A stretch of 64,000 nt of DNA from CAWAND01 sp963783335 (GCA_963783335.1 CAWAND010000010.1:62001-126000); one strand, 5' to 3'. Positions 32,071 to 41,070 are shown, counted from the first letter of the stretch. The notes: generated from the letters alone by a model not told the origin. Program-made: numbers and translations.

Positions 32071-33306
32071 TTGCGCGGATTTGAATATCTTCACGCCTCG
32101 CGCGGGGATGTCTTCCAGCTTCCGCTTCCCGGGTTCAAGCCGACAGTGTTCGTCGGCCCGCAAGCCGTTCGGCAGGTGCTGGTGGAATCACGCGACAGTC
32201 TCATCTGGCGGACATCGCCGGACCCGGTCACCCAACTTCTCGGGCACGGTGTGCTGGTCGTCGACGGCGATGAGCACGCGCACCATCGCGGGCTGATTAC
32301 CCCCTGGTTGCACAAGCGCAATTTCGCCGGCTACGTGAGCACGATGGTGGATTGGACCGATCGCGTCATGATGGATTGGCCCGACGAGAGCGTGGTTGAT
32401 ATGGTCGACGAGATGCGTCGGATCAGCCTGCTGATTCTCTTTCAGACCCTGTTCGGCGCCGACGTTTGGGCCGATCTTCCCCGTCTGTGGCGCCCGATCC
32501 TGGAAGCTATCTCCGCCATTTCGCCCGGCGCGTGGCTCGTCTGGCCGGGCGCTCCGCGCCTCAGGGCCAATCGTCACCTGAAGATGCTGGATGACTATCT
32601 TTACCGCCTGATTGCGGAACGTCGCCGCTTGACAACGCCGCCGGACGATCTGCTCACCCACCTGCTGAACTCGGGCATGGACGACAACACGGCGCGGGAC
32701 CAGATGTTGACTCTGCTCATCGCCGGCCACGACACGAATACCGCCCTCATGTCTTGGACGTTGGCGCTGCTGGGTGGTCATCCCGAATGGATGGACACCG
32801 TTCGGCGGGAGATCGACGAGCACCTCGAAGGCCGCCCTCCTGCGCTTGGCGACTTGCAGCATTTGACCCAGCTCGACCTGGTCATTCAGGAGAGCCTCAG
32901 GTTGTTCCCGCCCATTCACCTCGGCAATCGGTTGGCCGCTGAGGATTTTGAGACGCCGACCTGCCCCGTTAAATCTGGAAGCCGGGTCGTGTATTCGATC
33001 TACCTCACCCACCGGGACGCGTCGGAGTGGGAGGCTCCGCATCAATTCTGGCCGGCCCGGTTTGCCGAGCGCCGGCCGGCGGTGCCCTATGCCTATGTGC
33101 CGTTCGGAGGCGGCCCGCGCAACTGTGTGGGCGCTGCTTTCGGCAAGGTCGAAGCTGTCACCGTGCTCGCCCGGGTGCTTCAACGCAAGCAGCTTCGCCT
33201 CGAGCCGGGGACCATCCGCCCGCATATGGGCGCCACCCTGATGCCGAACCCTGGCGTTCGCATGCGCACAAGCGCCCGTCCCGATGTAGCCGGGAAGGCA
33301 TCCTGA
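32071..33306 (+). CDS. Cytochrome P450, probable beta-carotene hydroxylase (CYP175-like)
   Basis: Classic P450 motifs: I-helix AGHDTNTA, ExxR in ESLRLFPP, and heme loop FGGGPRNCVGAAFG. The gene lies directly after lycopene cyclase, as expected for a CYP175A1-like ring hydroxylase that makes zeaxanthin. The only in-frame standard start is TTG 32071, yet P450-like sequence (PRPTGVGRNLVLRGFEYL) is readable upstream in the same frame. An ATG at 31989, overlapping the crtY stop, would serve if one base were removed near 32007-32016, so a small sequence error is suspected. Confidence 0.88.
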   Translation: MRGFEYLHASRGDVFQLPLPGFKPTVFVGPQAVRQVLVESRDSLIWRTSPDPVTQLLGHGVLVVDGDEHAHHRGLITPWLHKRNFAGYVSTMVDWTDRVMMDWPDESVVDMVDEMRRISLLILFQTLFGADVWADLPRLWRPILEAISAISPGAWLVWPGAPRLRANRHLKMLDDYLYRLIAERRRLTTPPDDLLTHLLNSGMDDNTARDQMLTLLIAGHDTNTALMSWTLALLGGHPEWMDTVRREIDEHLEGRPPALGDLQHLTQLDLVIQESLRLFPPIHLGNRLAAEDFETPTCPVKSGSRVVYSIYLTHRDASEWEAPHQFWPARFAERRPAVPYAYVPFGGGPRNCVGAAFGKVEAVTVLARVLQRKQLRLEPGTIRPHMGATLMPNPGVRMRTSARPDVAGKAS

Positions 33307-33354
33307 CCCTTGCTGCCAGTATGTTTCAGCACTTGTCCGCACCACACGCACCGC

Positions 33355-33372
33355 TTGTGAAGCATTTCACAA
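33355..33372. promoter_or_regulatory. Rex/CRP-type palindromic operator, copy D
   Basis: TTGTGAAGCATTTCACAA matches the Rex consensus at all fixed positions and lies 21 bp before the tspO start, close to its ribosome site. Confidence 0.65.
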
Positions 33373-33393
33373 GCCAACAAGGAGGAGACCACA

Positions 33394-33882
33394 ATGAATC
33401 TCACGCGTAGCAAAGACATCCTGCTCTTGGTCGGCTGCATCGTGGTGCCGTTCGTGATCGGGGGACTCGGTGGCTGGATCACAACCGGATCCTTGACCGA
33501 TTGGTACTCCGGTTTGCAGAAACCCAGCTGGAACCCGCCCAGCGCCGTGTTTGGCCCCGTCTGGTCATTTTTGTACCTGCTGATGGGCATTGCCTTGTGG
33601 CGAATCATGCGCATGGGCTGGGGAACGGAGGGCGTCCAACCGGCGGTAATCTGGTTTGCCGTCCAATTGGTGCTCAACTTCGGCTGGTCCCTGATCTTCT
33701 TCGGCCTGCGTGCGCCCGGACCGGCACTGATTGAAATCCTGGTCTTGCTGGCCGCCGTACTGATCACCACCCGGCGATTCTACGTACTCGAGCCGGCCGC
33801 CGGCTGGCTGCTTGTGCCCTACATCCTATGGGCCGCCTTCGCTACGGTGCTGAATGGCACGATCTGGCGACTCAACAGCTGA
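33394..33882 (+). CDS. tspO: TspO/MBR family protein
   Basis: 162 residues, five transmembrane helices, with the family's WYSGLQKPSWNPPSAVFGPV, WSFLYLLMGIALW, LNFGWSLIFFG and YILWAAFATVLNGTIWRLN. TspO binds porphyrins and other tetrapyrroles; in Rhodobacter sphaeroides it tunes pigment genes to oxygen. GGAGGAGA precedes the ATG. Its position in a carotenoid cluster behind a redox-type operator fits an oxygen or light role. Confidence 0.95.
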   Translation: MNLTRSKDILLLVGCIVVPFVIGGLGGWITTGSLTDWYSGLQKPSWNPPSAVFGPVWSFLYLLMGIALWRIMRMGWGTEGVQPAVIWFAVQLVLNFGWSLIFFGLRAPGPALIEILVLLAAVLITTRRFYVLEPAAGWLLVPYILWAAFATVLNGTIWRLNS

Positions 33883-33974
33883 TTGCGCCCATCGCACCGT
33901 ATCTGATCACCGCATGCGGGGGTTTGATAGTTTTTGCCAGACCTCCCCTCCTATGATTGGGCCTTGATTTGGCC

Positions 33975-35294
33975 ATGGCAAATGATTCACACACACCAGA
34001 AGAGTTCAGCTCTCAACTCCCCGGCTTTCACAAGCTGGACCAGGCCGCGCGCCTGCGCAAGGTAGCCGAACTCTCCCAACTCGACGATCAGGACCTGGCT
34101 GCCATCTCCGGCACGTCCGGCCTCAGCCCAGCCCTGGCCGATCACATGGTCGAAAACGCACTGGGTGTATATGGCCTGCCCCTGGGGCTGGCGACCAACT
34201 TCGTCATCAACGGCCGCCAGCGCCTGATCCCGATGGTGATCGAAGAGCCGTCGGTGGTGGCTGGAGCCTCCTACATGGCCAAGCTGGCCCGGGCAGGAGG
34301 CGGGTTTCACGCCACTGCCGATCCGGCCCTGATGATCGGCCAGATTCAGCTGCTCGACGTGCCTGACAATCAGGCTGCCCAGACCCAAATCCTGGCCAAC
34401 CGGGAGCGGTTGCTGGCCCAGATCGACGACCTCAATCCCAGCCTGGTAGCGCACGGCGGCGGAGCACGTGACGTCGAGATTCGCACCTTCTCGGAGTTCC
34501 CTATCGGGCCGATGATGGTCGTCCACTTGATCATCGACACGCAGGATGCGATGGGCGCCAACACCGTTAACACCGCCGCTGAAGCGCTGGCACCTGAGTT
34601 GGAGCGATTGAGCGGCGGGCGTGCCCGCCTGCGCATCTTGAGCAATCTGGCCGACCGCCGGCTGGCACGCGCCTGGTGCGAGGTGCCCGCCTCCGCCTTG
34701 GCTTCGGCCGGGATGCAAGGTGAAGACGTGCGGGATGGGATCATCGAAGCTTGGGCGCTGGCAGCTGTGGACCCCTATCGCGCTGCCACCCACAACAAAG
34801 GCATCATGAACGGCATCGATGCCGTCGCCATCGCCACCGGCAATGACTGGCGCTCGATCGAGGCCGGAGCCCACGCCTACGCAGCCCGGAGCGGCAGCTA
34901 CACCTCGCTCAGCCTTTGGTCGGCTACCAAAGAAGGAAGCCTTCGCGGCGAGCTTGAGCTGCCGTTGGCGGTGGGCGCGGTTGGCGGAACAACCCGGGCC
35001 CACCCTACCGCCAGAGCTAATCTCAGACTCTTGGGCGTCACTCGCGGCTCGGAGCTGGCCGAGATCATGGTCTCGGTGGGCCTGGCCCAAAATCTGGCCG
35101 CCCTGCGCGCCCTGGCGGCTGAGGGCATCCAGCACGGCCACATGGCCCTGCACGCACGCCAGGTGGCGATGGCTGCCGGAGCCAAAGGCTCGCAAGTGGA
35201 CCGGGTTGCCGACCAACTGGTGAAGGAGGGCGATATCCGCCTCGAGCGCGCCCAGGCCCTTCTCGAGGCGGAGGCTGTGTCCGACAATGCGTAG
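33975..35294 (+). CDS. mvaA: Hydroxymethylglutaryl-CoA reductase, class II type
   Basis: 439 residues with class II HMGR features: ENALGVYGLPLGLATNFVIN, the catalytic Glu in VIEEPSVVAGASYMAKLA, DAMGANTVNT, and AVGAVGGTTRAHP. A TTG at 33957 lies inside a likely -10 box (TATGAT, 33952-33957), so ATG 33975 is preferred. Bacterial class II enzymes can run in the degrading direction, but here HMG-CoA synthase, thiolase and carotenoid genes follow, so mevalonate synthesis is likely. Confidence 0.93.
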   Translation: MANDSHTPEEFSSQLPGFHKLDQAARLRKVAELSQLDDQDLAAISGTSGLSPALADHMVENALGVYGLPLGLATNFVINGRQRLIPMVIEEPSVVAGASYMAKLARAGGGFHATADPALMIGQIQLLDVPDNQAAQTQILANRERLLAQIDDLNPSLVAHGGGARDVEIRTFSEFPIGPMMVVHLIIDTQDAMGANTVNTAAEALAPELERLSGGRARLRILSNLADRRLARAWCEVPASALASAGMQGEDVRDGIIEAWALAAVDPYRAATHNKGIMNGIDAVAIATGNDWRSIEAGAHAYAARSGSYTSLSLWSATKEGSLRGELELPLAVGAVGGTTRAHPTARANLRLLGVTRGSELAEIMVSVGLAQNLAALRALAAEGIQHGHMALHARQVAMAAGAKGSQVDRVADQLVKEGDIRLERAQALLEAEAVSDNA

Positions 35295-35351
35295 AAACGA
35301 CAGGTCCGCTGCACAGAACCACAACCCTGAAGCAACAAGAGGAAGTGCAAC

Positions 35352-36425
35352 ATGACAGAAGCTTCTCCGATCCCCATGCTTCGACCGAATCTCGAGGTCG
35401 GGATCGTTGGCTATGGTGCCTATGTACCGCGCTACCGTCTGCCTGCCCGCGAAGTCTCCCGGGTATGGAAAGGCGGCACGGGCGGGACGCCAATTGAAGA
35501 AAAGGCCGTTCCTGGGCTGGACGAAGACGTCATCACCATGTCCATTGAAGCCGCCCGAAGCGCCCTTGCCCGCGCCGGGATCGATCCAAGCCAGATCAGG
35601 GCGGTGTGGGTGGGATCCGAATCGCACCCCTACGCTGTGAAACCAACCTCGACCGTAGTGGCCGAGGCCATCGGCGCCACGCCTCATACCCAGGCGGCCG
35701 ATTGGGAGTTCGCCTGCAAGGCCGGCACGGAAGCCGTCCAGGCGGCGATCGGCTTTGTCGGTTCGGGGATGGCCCGCTATGCCCTTTCCATCGGTATGGA
35801 CACCGCTCAGGGCCGACCCGGCGATGCGCTGGAGTACACGGCCGGCGCCGGCGGCGCGGCGGTCATACTTGGCCCGGCCGAAGAGAGCCTGGCCATATTT
35901 GAGTCGTCCTATTCCTACAGCACGGATACGCCAGATTTCTGGCGGCGGGCAAATGAATCCTATCCGGAGCATGGCGAGCGCTTCACCGGAGAGCCCGCCT
36001 ATTTCGAGCACATCTCCGCCGCCGGCAGCGCCTTGATGAAGTCACTTGGAGCTGAGGCACAAGACTTCACCTACGCCGTGTTTCACCAACCCAACACCAA
36101 GTTCCCCGAGCGCGCCGCTCGCGCGCTGGGGTTCACCCCGGAACAGACCAAGCCCGGCTTGCTGGTTCGCCGGATCGGCAATACCTATGCTGGATCGTCC
36201 ATGATCGGGCTGGCGGCCGTGCTCGACGTGGCCAGCCCAGGCGACAGGATCCTGCTCGTTTCGTACGGATCGGGCGCCGGCTCGGATGCTTTCAGCCTGA
36301 AAGTCACCGAACACATCACCAGCCGACGCGACAAGGCCCCCTCGGTCGAGGCCTACATCGCCCGCCGCACAGAGATTGACTACGCCACGTATGCACGCTA
36401 TCGAGGGAAGCTGACACTCAAATGA
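35352..36425 (+). CDS. mvaS: Hydroxymethylglutaryl-CoA synthase, archaeal type
   Basis: 357 residues. Thiolase-fold motifs: VGIVGYGAYVPRYRLP at the start, the catalytic Cys in WEFACKAGTEAVQAAIG, the His in AVFHQPNTKFP, and NTYAGSSMIGLAA. It is shorter than eukaryotic or Gram-positive HMGS and matches archaeal forms. It condenses acetoacetyl-CoA and acetyl-CoA. It overlaps the thiolase gene by 4 nt (ATGA), consistent with the HMGS-thiolase-DUF35 complex known from archaea. Confidence 0.93.
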   Translation: MTEASPIPMLRPNLEVGIVGYGAYVPRYRLPAREVSRVWKGGTGGTPIEEKAVPGLDEDVITMSIEAARSALARAGIDPSQIRAVWVGSESHPYAVKPTSTVVAEAIGATPHTQAADWEFACKAGTEAVQAAIGFVGSGMARYALSIGMDTAQGRPGDALEYTAGAGGAAVILGPAEESLAIFESSYSYSTDTPDFWRRANESYPEHGERFTGEPAYFEHISAAGSALMKSLGAEAQDFTYAVFHQPNTKFPERAARALGFTPEQTKPGLLVRRIGNTYAGSSMIGLAAVLDVASPGDRILLVSYGSGAGSDAFSLKVTEHITSRRDKAPSVEAYIARRTEIDYATYARYRGKLTLK

Positions 36426-37617
36426 CCCCACCATCTCGCAACCCCACCAACGCAGACATCGTCATCGCCGGTCTCGGCATGACGCCGGTAGGCGAGCACT
36501 GGAATCTTTCCCTGCGAGAGCTTGCCCTGCAAGCCATTACGGCTACCCTGGAAGACGCCGCCGGCTTGCGCCCCAACATCCTGTATGTGGCCAACATGCT
36601 CTCGCCGATGTTGTCCGGCCAGACACAGTTGGGCGCCCTGATCGCCGATTTTTCCGGGATGCGTGGGGTCGAAGCCGTCACGGTCGAGGCCGCCGGGGCC
36701 TCCGGGGGTGCAGCTATGCGCCAGGCAGAACTGGCCATCGCCTCCGGCTCGGCCGATCTGGCGCTGGTGGTCGGGGTGGAGAAGATGACCGATCGTGTCA
36801 GTTCAGATGTCGAATTCGGCCCTTTCGACGGCCTCCGATGTGGACTATGAAGCCGTGCAAGGGTCCACCCGAACCGCGCAGGCCGCCTTGCTGATGCGGC
36901 GCTATCTGCACGAGCATGGGGCCCCGACCGACGCCCTGGCTGGCTTCGGCCTCATCGCCCACGCCAATGCCGTGGCCAACCCTTTGGCGATGTTTCGCAA
37001 GGCGATCAGCCCAGAGGCCTATGCCAAGGCGCCCATGCTGAGCGAGCCGGTGACCATATTCGACGCCGCCCCCAACGCTGACGGGGCGGCTGCCGTCCTG
37101 CTGGCTCGGCGGGGGGTGTTCCCAGAGAATCCGGATCGCCCGACCGTCGGCATTCTGGGCTCCGCAGTGGCTACGGCCGCACCCGCCCTCCACGATCATG
37201 ATGATCCTCTGACATTGACCGCCGCTGCCCGCGCGGCCGAAACAGCCTTCAAACGCTCCGGTTTGACGACCAAAGACGTCGACTTCTTCGAGCTGCATGA
37301 CTTCTTCTCGGTCTATGCTGCTATGGCCTTGGAGGCCAGCGGCTTCGCCAGCCGGGGCACCGGCTGGAAGCTTGCCCAAGACGGAGAAGGGAGCCGAGAC
37401 TCCAAGCTGCCAATTCTGACATTCGGCGGATCCAAGGCGCGCTGGCGACGCAGGCGGCGCCACAGGCGTGTATCAGATCGCCGAGGCGGCCCTTCAGCTA
37501 CAGGGGCGCGCCGGGGAAGCCCAGGTAGCCGGAGCTCGAATTGGGATGACCCAATGCGTGGGAGGCAGCGGGGGCACATGCGCCACGCACCTTCTGGGGG
37601 TTCTGGAGGCCGATTAG
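36422..37617 (+). CDS. Archaeal-type acetoacetyl-CoA thiolase (two apparent frameshifts)
   Basis: The protein is readable end to end only if one T is removed from GAATTC at 36812-36817 and one base near 37437-37445. The joined sequence has ELHDFFSVYAAMALEA (catalytic His region), GATGVYQIAEAALQLQG and a C-terminal CVGGSGGTCATHLLG. The site that in standard thiolases carries the nucleophilic Cys (CASG) reads AAGASGG. By context it should make acetoacetyl-CoA and channel it to HMGS. Either sequence error or decay explains the breaks; the intact neighbours favour error. Confidence 0.75.
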
Positions 37618-37705
37618 GCCATCCTGATAGTTCTTGAGAGTCCAGAGAACCTAAACTAGGTCTCGCGATAGGCGGAATACTCAAACGCAGGAGAGATGGT
37701 TGATC

Positions 37706-38110
37706 ATGGAAGTCGCACGACATTGGCGTCTCAAGAAACAGCGCTACGCGATGACGGGTGAGGTTTGCCCGCACTGCCAGTCCAAGATCTTCCCACCCAG
37801 GGATATCTGCCCAGATTGCGGCGAAGACGCGCGCGATCTGTATCAGTTCTCGGGCCACGGGGAAGTTTATTCCTTCACCACCGTGTACGATGCCCCGGCC
37901 GGGTTTGAAGCTGGTGCGCCATACACGCTGGCCCTGATCAAGTTGGATGAGGGGCCGATGGTGACGGCTCAGCTTACCGATCTGGATTCGCGGGGCATTG
38001 AGATTGGGATGCCGGTCGAGATGGTGACGCGAAAGCTGCGCTCCGACGGTGAGCGCGGCATGCTCGTCTACGGCTACAAGTTCCGCCCGCTTCTGGCCGC
38101 TGCCGCCTGA
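37706..38110 (+). CDS. DUF35 zinc-ribbon/OB-fold protein, partner of thiolase and HMGS
   Basis: 134 residues: a rubredoxin-like zinc ribbon with two Cys pairs (CPHCQSKIFPPRDICPDC), then an OB fold (GEVYSFTTVYDAPAGFEAG, PYTLALIKLDEGPMVTAQL). In archaea DUF35 holds thiolase and HMGS together and shares their CoA site. ATG 37706 is preferred, with AGGAGAG 10 nt upstream. It closes the mevalonate gene set and is followed by a strong terminator. Confidence 0.92.
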   Translation: MEVARHWRLKKQRYAMTGEVCPHCQSKIFPPRDICPDCGEDARDLYQFSGHGEVYSFTTVYDAPAGFEAGAPYTLALIKLDEGPMVTAQLTDLDSRGIEIGMPVEMVTRKLRSDGERGMLVYGYKFRPLLAAAA

Positions 38111-38128
38111 TTTTCAACCTGCACCTTG

Positions 38129-38162
38129 AGCCCCGGGACATGTGTGATCCCGGGGCTTTTTC
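38129..38162 (+). terminator. Strong Rho-independent terminator of the mevalonate operon
   Basis: AGCCCCGGGA (38129-38138) pairs with TCCCGGGGCT (38148-38157), followed by a run of T, 18 bp after the DUF35 stop. Confidence 0.9.
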
Positions 38163-38219
38163 GTTGCCCTTTTCGCCGGTTCAGGCTTATCCAGGGGTCG
38201 CCGGGGGCCACAAACTCGC

Positions 38220-38248
38220 TTGACGCGCCCAAACGCCTGTGCTAGTAT
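38220..38248 (+). promoter_or_regulatory. Promoter of the LysM lipoprotein gene
   Basis: TTGACG (38220-38225), 17-bp spacer, TAGTAT (38243-38248); AGGAGG precedes the ATG at 38305. Confidence 0.7.
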
Positions 38249-38304
38249 CCGCGGCTAAGCAACGGCAGGGCGTTCCGCCGGCCCGCACATTCTAGGAGGA
38301 GCCC

Positions 38305-38973
38305 ATGCGAACCCAGCACCTGCACAAAGCGGTGCTCGCCCTTACGATAGGCATCGCCCTTACCCTCGGAGCGTGCACACGCTCCGCATCAACCCCACCA
38401 TCGGCCACGGGTGAGGCGGCAGCAGGCACCACGCCGAGCGGTCTGAACGCCCAGCAGTCGACCATGGAGGCCGTCCGCTCCTCCCTGCTCACCCAAACCG
38501 CCCAAGCGCAAGAAGCATCTGGGACCACTCCGACGGCGGAGGGCTCGACCGACTCGGGGCAGGCGACGTCCGTCATGAGCGAGACTTCGGTCGTCCCAAC
38601 GGCGACGTCCGCAGTGGTGGCCACCCCCACGCCCGGCCACCCGACGACCTACACGCTGCATGAAGGCGAACATCCTTACTGCATTGCTCGTCGCTTTAAT
38701 ATCGATCCCAGCACGCTCCTGAGCGCCAACGGACTTTCAGCTTCCACGGTCAGCTACCCGGGACTGACACTGACAATTCCGGATTCTTCGACTGGTTTCC
38801 CGCCGCCGCGCGCGCTCAAATCCCACCCCACCACATACACTGTTCAGCCTGGGGATACGATTTACTCTATCGCCTGCATTTTCGGTGACGTCGATCCTAA
38901 TGCCATCGCTCAGGCCAACGGCCTTTCCGAGCCTTATAGCCTTTCGGCCGGTACAGTGCTCAATATCCCCTAG
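38305..38973 (+). CDS. Lipoprotein with two LysM domains
   Basis: 222 residues: signal peptide with lipobox LTLGAC, a Thr/Ser/Ala-rich linker of about 85 residues, then two LysM repeats (TTYTLHEGEHPYCIARRFNI and TTYTVQPGDTIYSIACIFGD). LysM binds N-acetylglucosamine-containing polymers such as peptidoglycan, so the protein probably bridges membrane and wall. Each LysM has an unusual Cys next to the core Ile. It is monocistronic, bounded by its own promoter and terminator. Confidence 0.92.
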   Translation: MRTQHLHKAVLALTIGIALTLGACTRSASTPPSATGEAAAGTTPSGLNAQQSTMEAVRSSLLTQTAQAQEASGTTPTAEGSTDSGQATSVMSETSVVPTATSAVVATPTPGHPTTYTLHEGEHPYCIARRFNIDPSTLLSANGLSASTVSYPGLTLTIPDSSTGFPPPRALKSHPTTYTVQPGDTIYSIACIFGDVDPNAIAQANGLSEPYSLSAGTVLNIP

Positions 38974-38997
38974 GCCACCCGTTCACCAGCCAACTTC

Positions 38998-39027
38998 GGG
39001 GCGGCCCCATGGGGCCGCCCCTTTCTA
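38998..39027 (+). terminator. Terminator after the LysM gene
   Basis: A perfect 11-bp stem GGGGCGGCCCC/GGGGCCGCCCC with an AT loop is followed by TTTCTATT. Confidence 0.85.
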
Positions 39028-39043
39028 TTAGAAGGAGACGGCC

Positions 39044-39589
39044 ATGACCCATGACGTGATCTCGACCCGAAAGGTCTTTCAGGGCAAGGTCTTCTCGGTC
39101 CGCTCGGACCAGGTGCGCGACGACTCGGGCAGCGTTTTCCAGGTGGACATCGTGGAGCACGGCGGCGCGGTCACGCTTGTTCCGGTAACAGCCGAAGGCA
39201 CAATCCTGTTCGTCCTTCAGTACCGGCATCCGGCGGGTCAGGAGCTCCTCGAGCTGCCTGCCGGCACACTCGCACCTGGCGAGGATCCACGCGCCTGCGC
39301 CGAGCGGGAATGTCGGGAGGAGATTGGGTTGCGTCCCGGGCGCATCCAGCATCTGGGTCAGGTCTTCCTTGCGCCCGGCTACTCAAGCGAGCTCAATCAC
39401 ATCTTCCTGGCGGCTGATTTCACATCCGATCCGCTGCCTCAGGATGAAGACGAATTGATACAAGTGGTCCCCCTCAAGGCCAGCGACATCACCTCACGTA
39501 TCGCCAGAGGTGATCTGAGGGACGCCAAATCCCTGGCGGGCCTCTACCTGGCTTTGCCGCACATAGGCCACGATTTCATTCCCAATTAG
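39044..39589 (+). CDS. NUDIX hydrolase, ADP-ribose pyrophosphatase-like
   Basis: 181 residues with a perfect NUDIX box (G-x5-E-x7-REUxEExGU) from GTLAPGEDPRACAEREC onwards. The framing (FQGKVFSVRSDQV, then VEHGGAVTLVPV and FLAPGYSSE) is typical of ADP-ribose pyrophosphatases. It would hydrolyse ADP-ribose or related nucleotide sugars. GAAGGAGA precedes the ATG. No operon partners: terminators or gaps lie on both sides. Confidence 0.93.
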   Translation: MTHDVISTRKVFQGKVFSVRSDQVRDDSGSVFQVDIVEHGGAVTLVPVTAEGTILFVLQYRHPAGQELLELPAGTLAPGEDPRACAERECREEIGLRPGRIQHLGQVFLAPGYSSELNHIFLAADFTSDPLPQDEDELIQVVPLKASDITSRIARGDLRDAKSLAGLYLALPHIGHDFIPN

Positions 39590-39671
39590 CCCCCTCGCAG
39601 AGCATGCTCCGCCAGGCTGCGTCGACCTGCGATTTTTCATGAGACTTCGTTAAGAAATCACGCCTAGGCAA

Positions 39672-39700
39672 TTGACTTGGATCAGGCGAATCTGTAGTAT
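39672..39700 (+). promoter_or_regulatory. Promoter of the primary sigma factor gene
   Basis: TTGACT (39672-39677), 17-bp spacer, TAGTAT (39695-39700) with a TG one base ahead of the -10 (extended -10). Confidence 0.65.
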
Positions 39701-39706
39701 CGATTT

Positions 39707-40038
39707 AGATCGTCATTTCCGGTGCGGCCCGATCCCCAAGCAAGATTTTGGGAAGCTGTCGGTGGACCTTTCGCCTGCACTCCCCCGCCCAATACGGGAT
39801 GCCATCCGGCCGCATGTGGGAACAATCCACATCCAGCCCGCCCGACTCGACACGTACCAGGCGGCGGGGCAGCGGTACGGGGTTGACGAGCAACAATGCC
39901 GGAGGACTTCCTCGGACGAGCGGCGGCAGCACAGGGCGGCGCAATCCTCGATCGAGCCGGACGACATCGCGAGACTTGCAGCAGCTGGGCGTTCTGCCCT
40001 CGCTCCATCCAGAATGGGATCATAAGGACGAGACAAAA
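39707..40038 (+). other. Long untranslated leader of the sigma factor gene
   Basis: About 330 nt separate the promoter from the sigma factor ATG. The frames across it have non-coding composition (Arg/Ser/Pro-rich) and no family match. I see no classic riboswitch core. Stem-forming segments such as CCGGTGCGGCCCG and CATGTGGG-CAATCCACATC are present. A regulatory leader is possible but unproven. Confidence 0.4.
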
Positions 40039-40995
40039 ATGAGCGAACTAGTGGAAGAAAGCGAGCGACAGATACAATTCTTGGACTCCGCTCCAGAAAC
40101 CGTAGATTTGTATCTTAAAGAAGCCGGGCTGGTTCCACTGCTCAGCAGGGACGAGGAAATCGAGCTGGCCAAGAAGATTGAAAAGGGCCGCCAGGCCAGC
40201 CAGGCCATCGCCAAGGGAAAGGTGCCGTCCAACAAGGTGCCCGAATACCGCCGCAGGGTGGAGGAGGGCTGGCAGGCACGAGACCATCTGGTGCAAGCCA
40301 ACCTCAGACTCGTGATCAGCGTTGCCAAACGCTATGCTCGCCGTGGGCTTTCCTTCCTTGATCTCATTCAAGAGGGCAATGTGGGCTTGATCCGGGCCAC
40401 CAAGAAATTCGACTACCACCGCGGTTTCAAGTTCAGCACCTATGCGACATGGTGGATCCGGCAAGCCATCACCCGCGCCATAGCTGACAAGGGCCGCACA
40501 ATTCGAGTTCCGGTCCATGTCATCGAGCAGTTGACTCATTTGCGGCGGTCCCATCAGCGCCTTTCCCAGCAACTCGGGCGTGAGCCCACGGCTGAAGAAA
40601 TGGCGTATGACATGGACATCGAAGTCGACCGAGTCGAACAATTGATGCGGATCGCTCAGCGCCCGACCCCCTTGGACACCATGATCGACAGCGAGGACGA
40701 AACCAGCCTGGCCGATCTCATCCCGGACGAAACAGCCATTCCGCCTGATCAGACCTTCGCCGAGCGAGAACTACGGCGTCAACTTGACGGGGTGCTGGAC
40801 AAGCTGACCCCGCGTGAGGCCCTCGTTATCCGCCTCCGTTTTGGCTTGATGGACGGTCGCAAACACACACTGGCCGAAGTCGGACGCAAGCTGGAACTGA
40901 CCCGGGAGCGGGTGCGGCAGATTGAAGGCGATGCCCTGAGCCAGCTTCGAAATCCACAGCTTCAGGAAGAGCTCAGGCAGTTCCTGCGGGGCTGA
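40039..40995 (+). CDS. rpoD: RNA polymerase sigma-70 family factor (SigA/RpoD type)
   Basis: 318 residues covering sigma regions 1.2 to 4.2: TVDLYLKEAGLVPLLSRDEE, ANLRLVISVAKRYARRGLSF, LDLIQEGNVGLIRATKKFDY, FKFSTYATWWIRQAITRAIA, and region 4.2 HTLAEVGRKLELTRERVRQI. Region 1.1 and the long non-conserved insert are absent, as in small primary sigma factors. Start ATG 40039 has AAGGA about 10 nt upstream. A primary or primary-like factor is certain; whether it is the only one cannot be told. Confidence 0.95.
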   Translation: MSELVEESERQIQFLDSAPETVDLYLKEAGLVPLLSRDEEIELAKKIEKGRQASQAIAKGKVPSNKVPEYRRRVEEGWQARDHLVQANLRLVISVAKRYARRGLSFLDLIQEGNVGLIRATKKFDYHRGFKFSTYATWWIRQAITRAIADKGRTIRVPVHVIEQLTHLRRSHQRLSQQLGREPTAEEMAYDMDIEVDRVEQLMRIAQRPTPLDTMIDSEDETSLADLIPDETAIPPDQTFAERELRRQLDGVLDKLTPREALVIRLRFGLMDGRKHTLAEVGRKLELTRERVRQIEGDALSQLRNPQLQEELRQFLRG

Positions 40996-41015
40996 TCCGC
41001 ACTGTAGGGAATTCA

Positions 41016-41042
41016 AAAGCGCCGGCCTCTGGCCGGCGCTTT
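41016..41042. terminator. Bidirectional terminator between rpoD and gyrB
   Basis: AAAGCGCCGGCC pairs perfectly with GGCCGGCGCTTT (12 bp) around a TCT loop. The A-run on one side and T-run on the other allow it to act for both convergent genes. Confidence 0.9.
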
Positions 41043-41070
41043 GCTTTGGGTCCCTTGTTGATTTGGTGAA

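Noticed and set aside
33987..36011. A 674-codon open frame antisense to HMG-CoA reductase and HMG-CoA synthase
   Set aside because: Both genes on the plus strand have full family motifs. Long antisense frames are common in GC-rich coding DNA, and the translation has no recognisable domain.
39748..40038. N-terminal extension of the sigma factor from an upstream in-frame GTG
   Set aside because: Ser/Arg/Pro-rich, not sigma region 1.1; ATG 40039 has a ribosome site and matches the family start.
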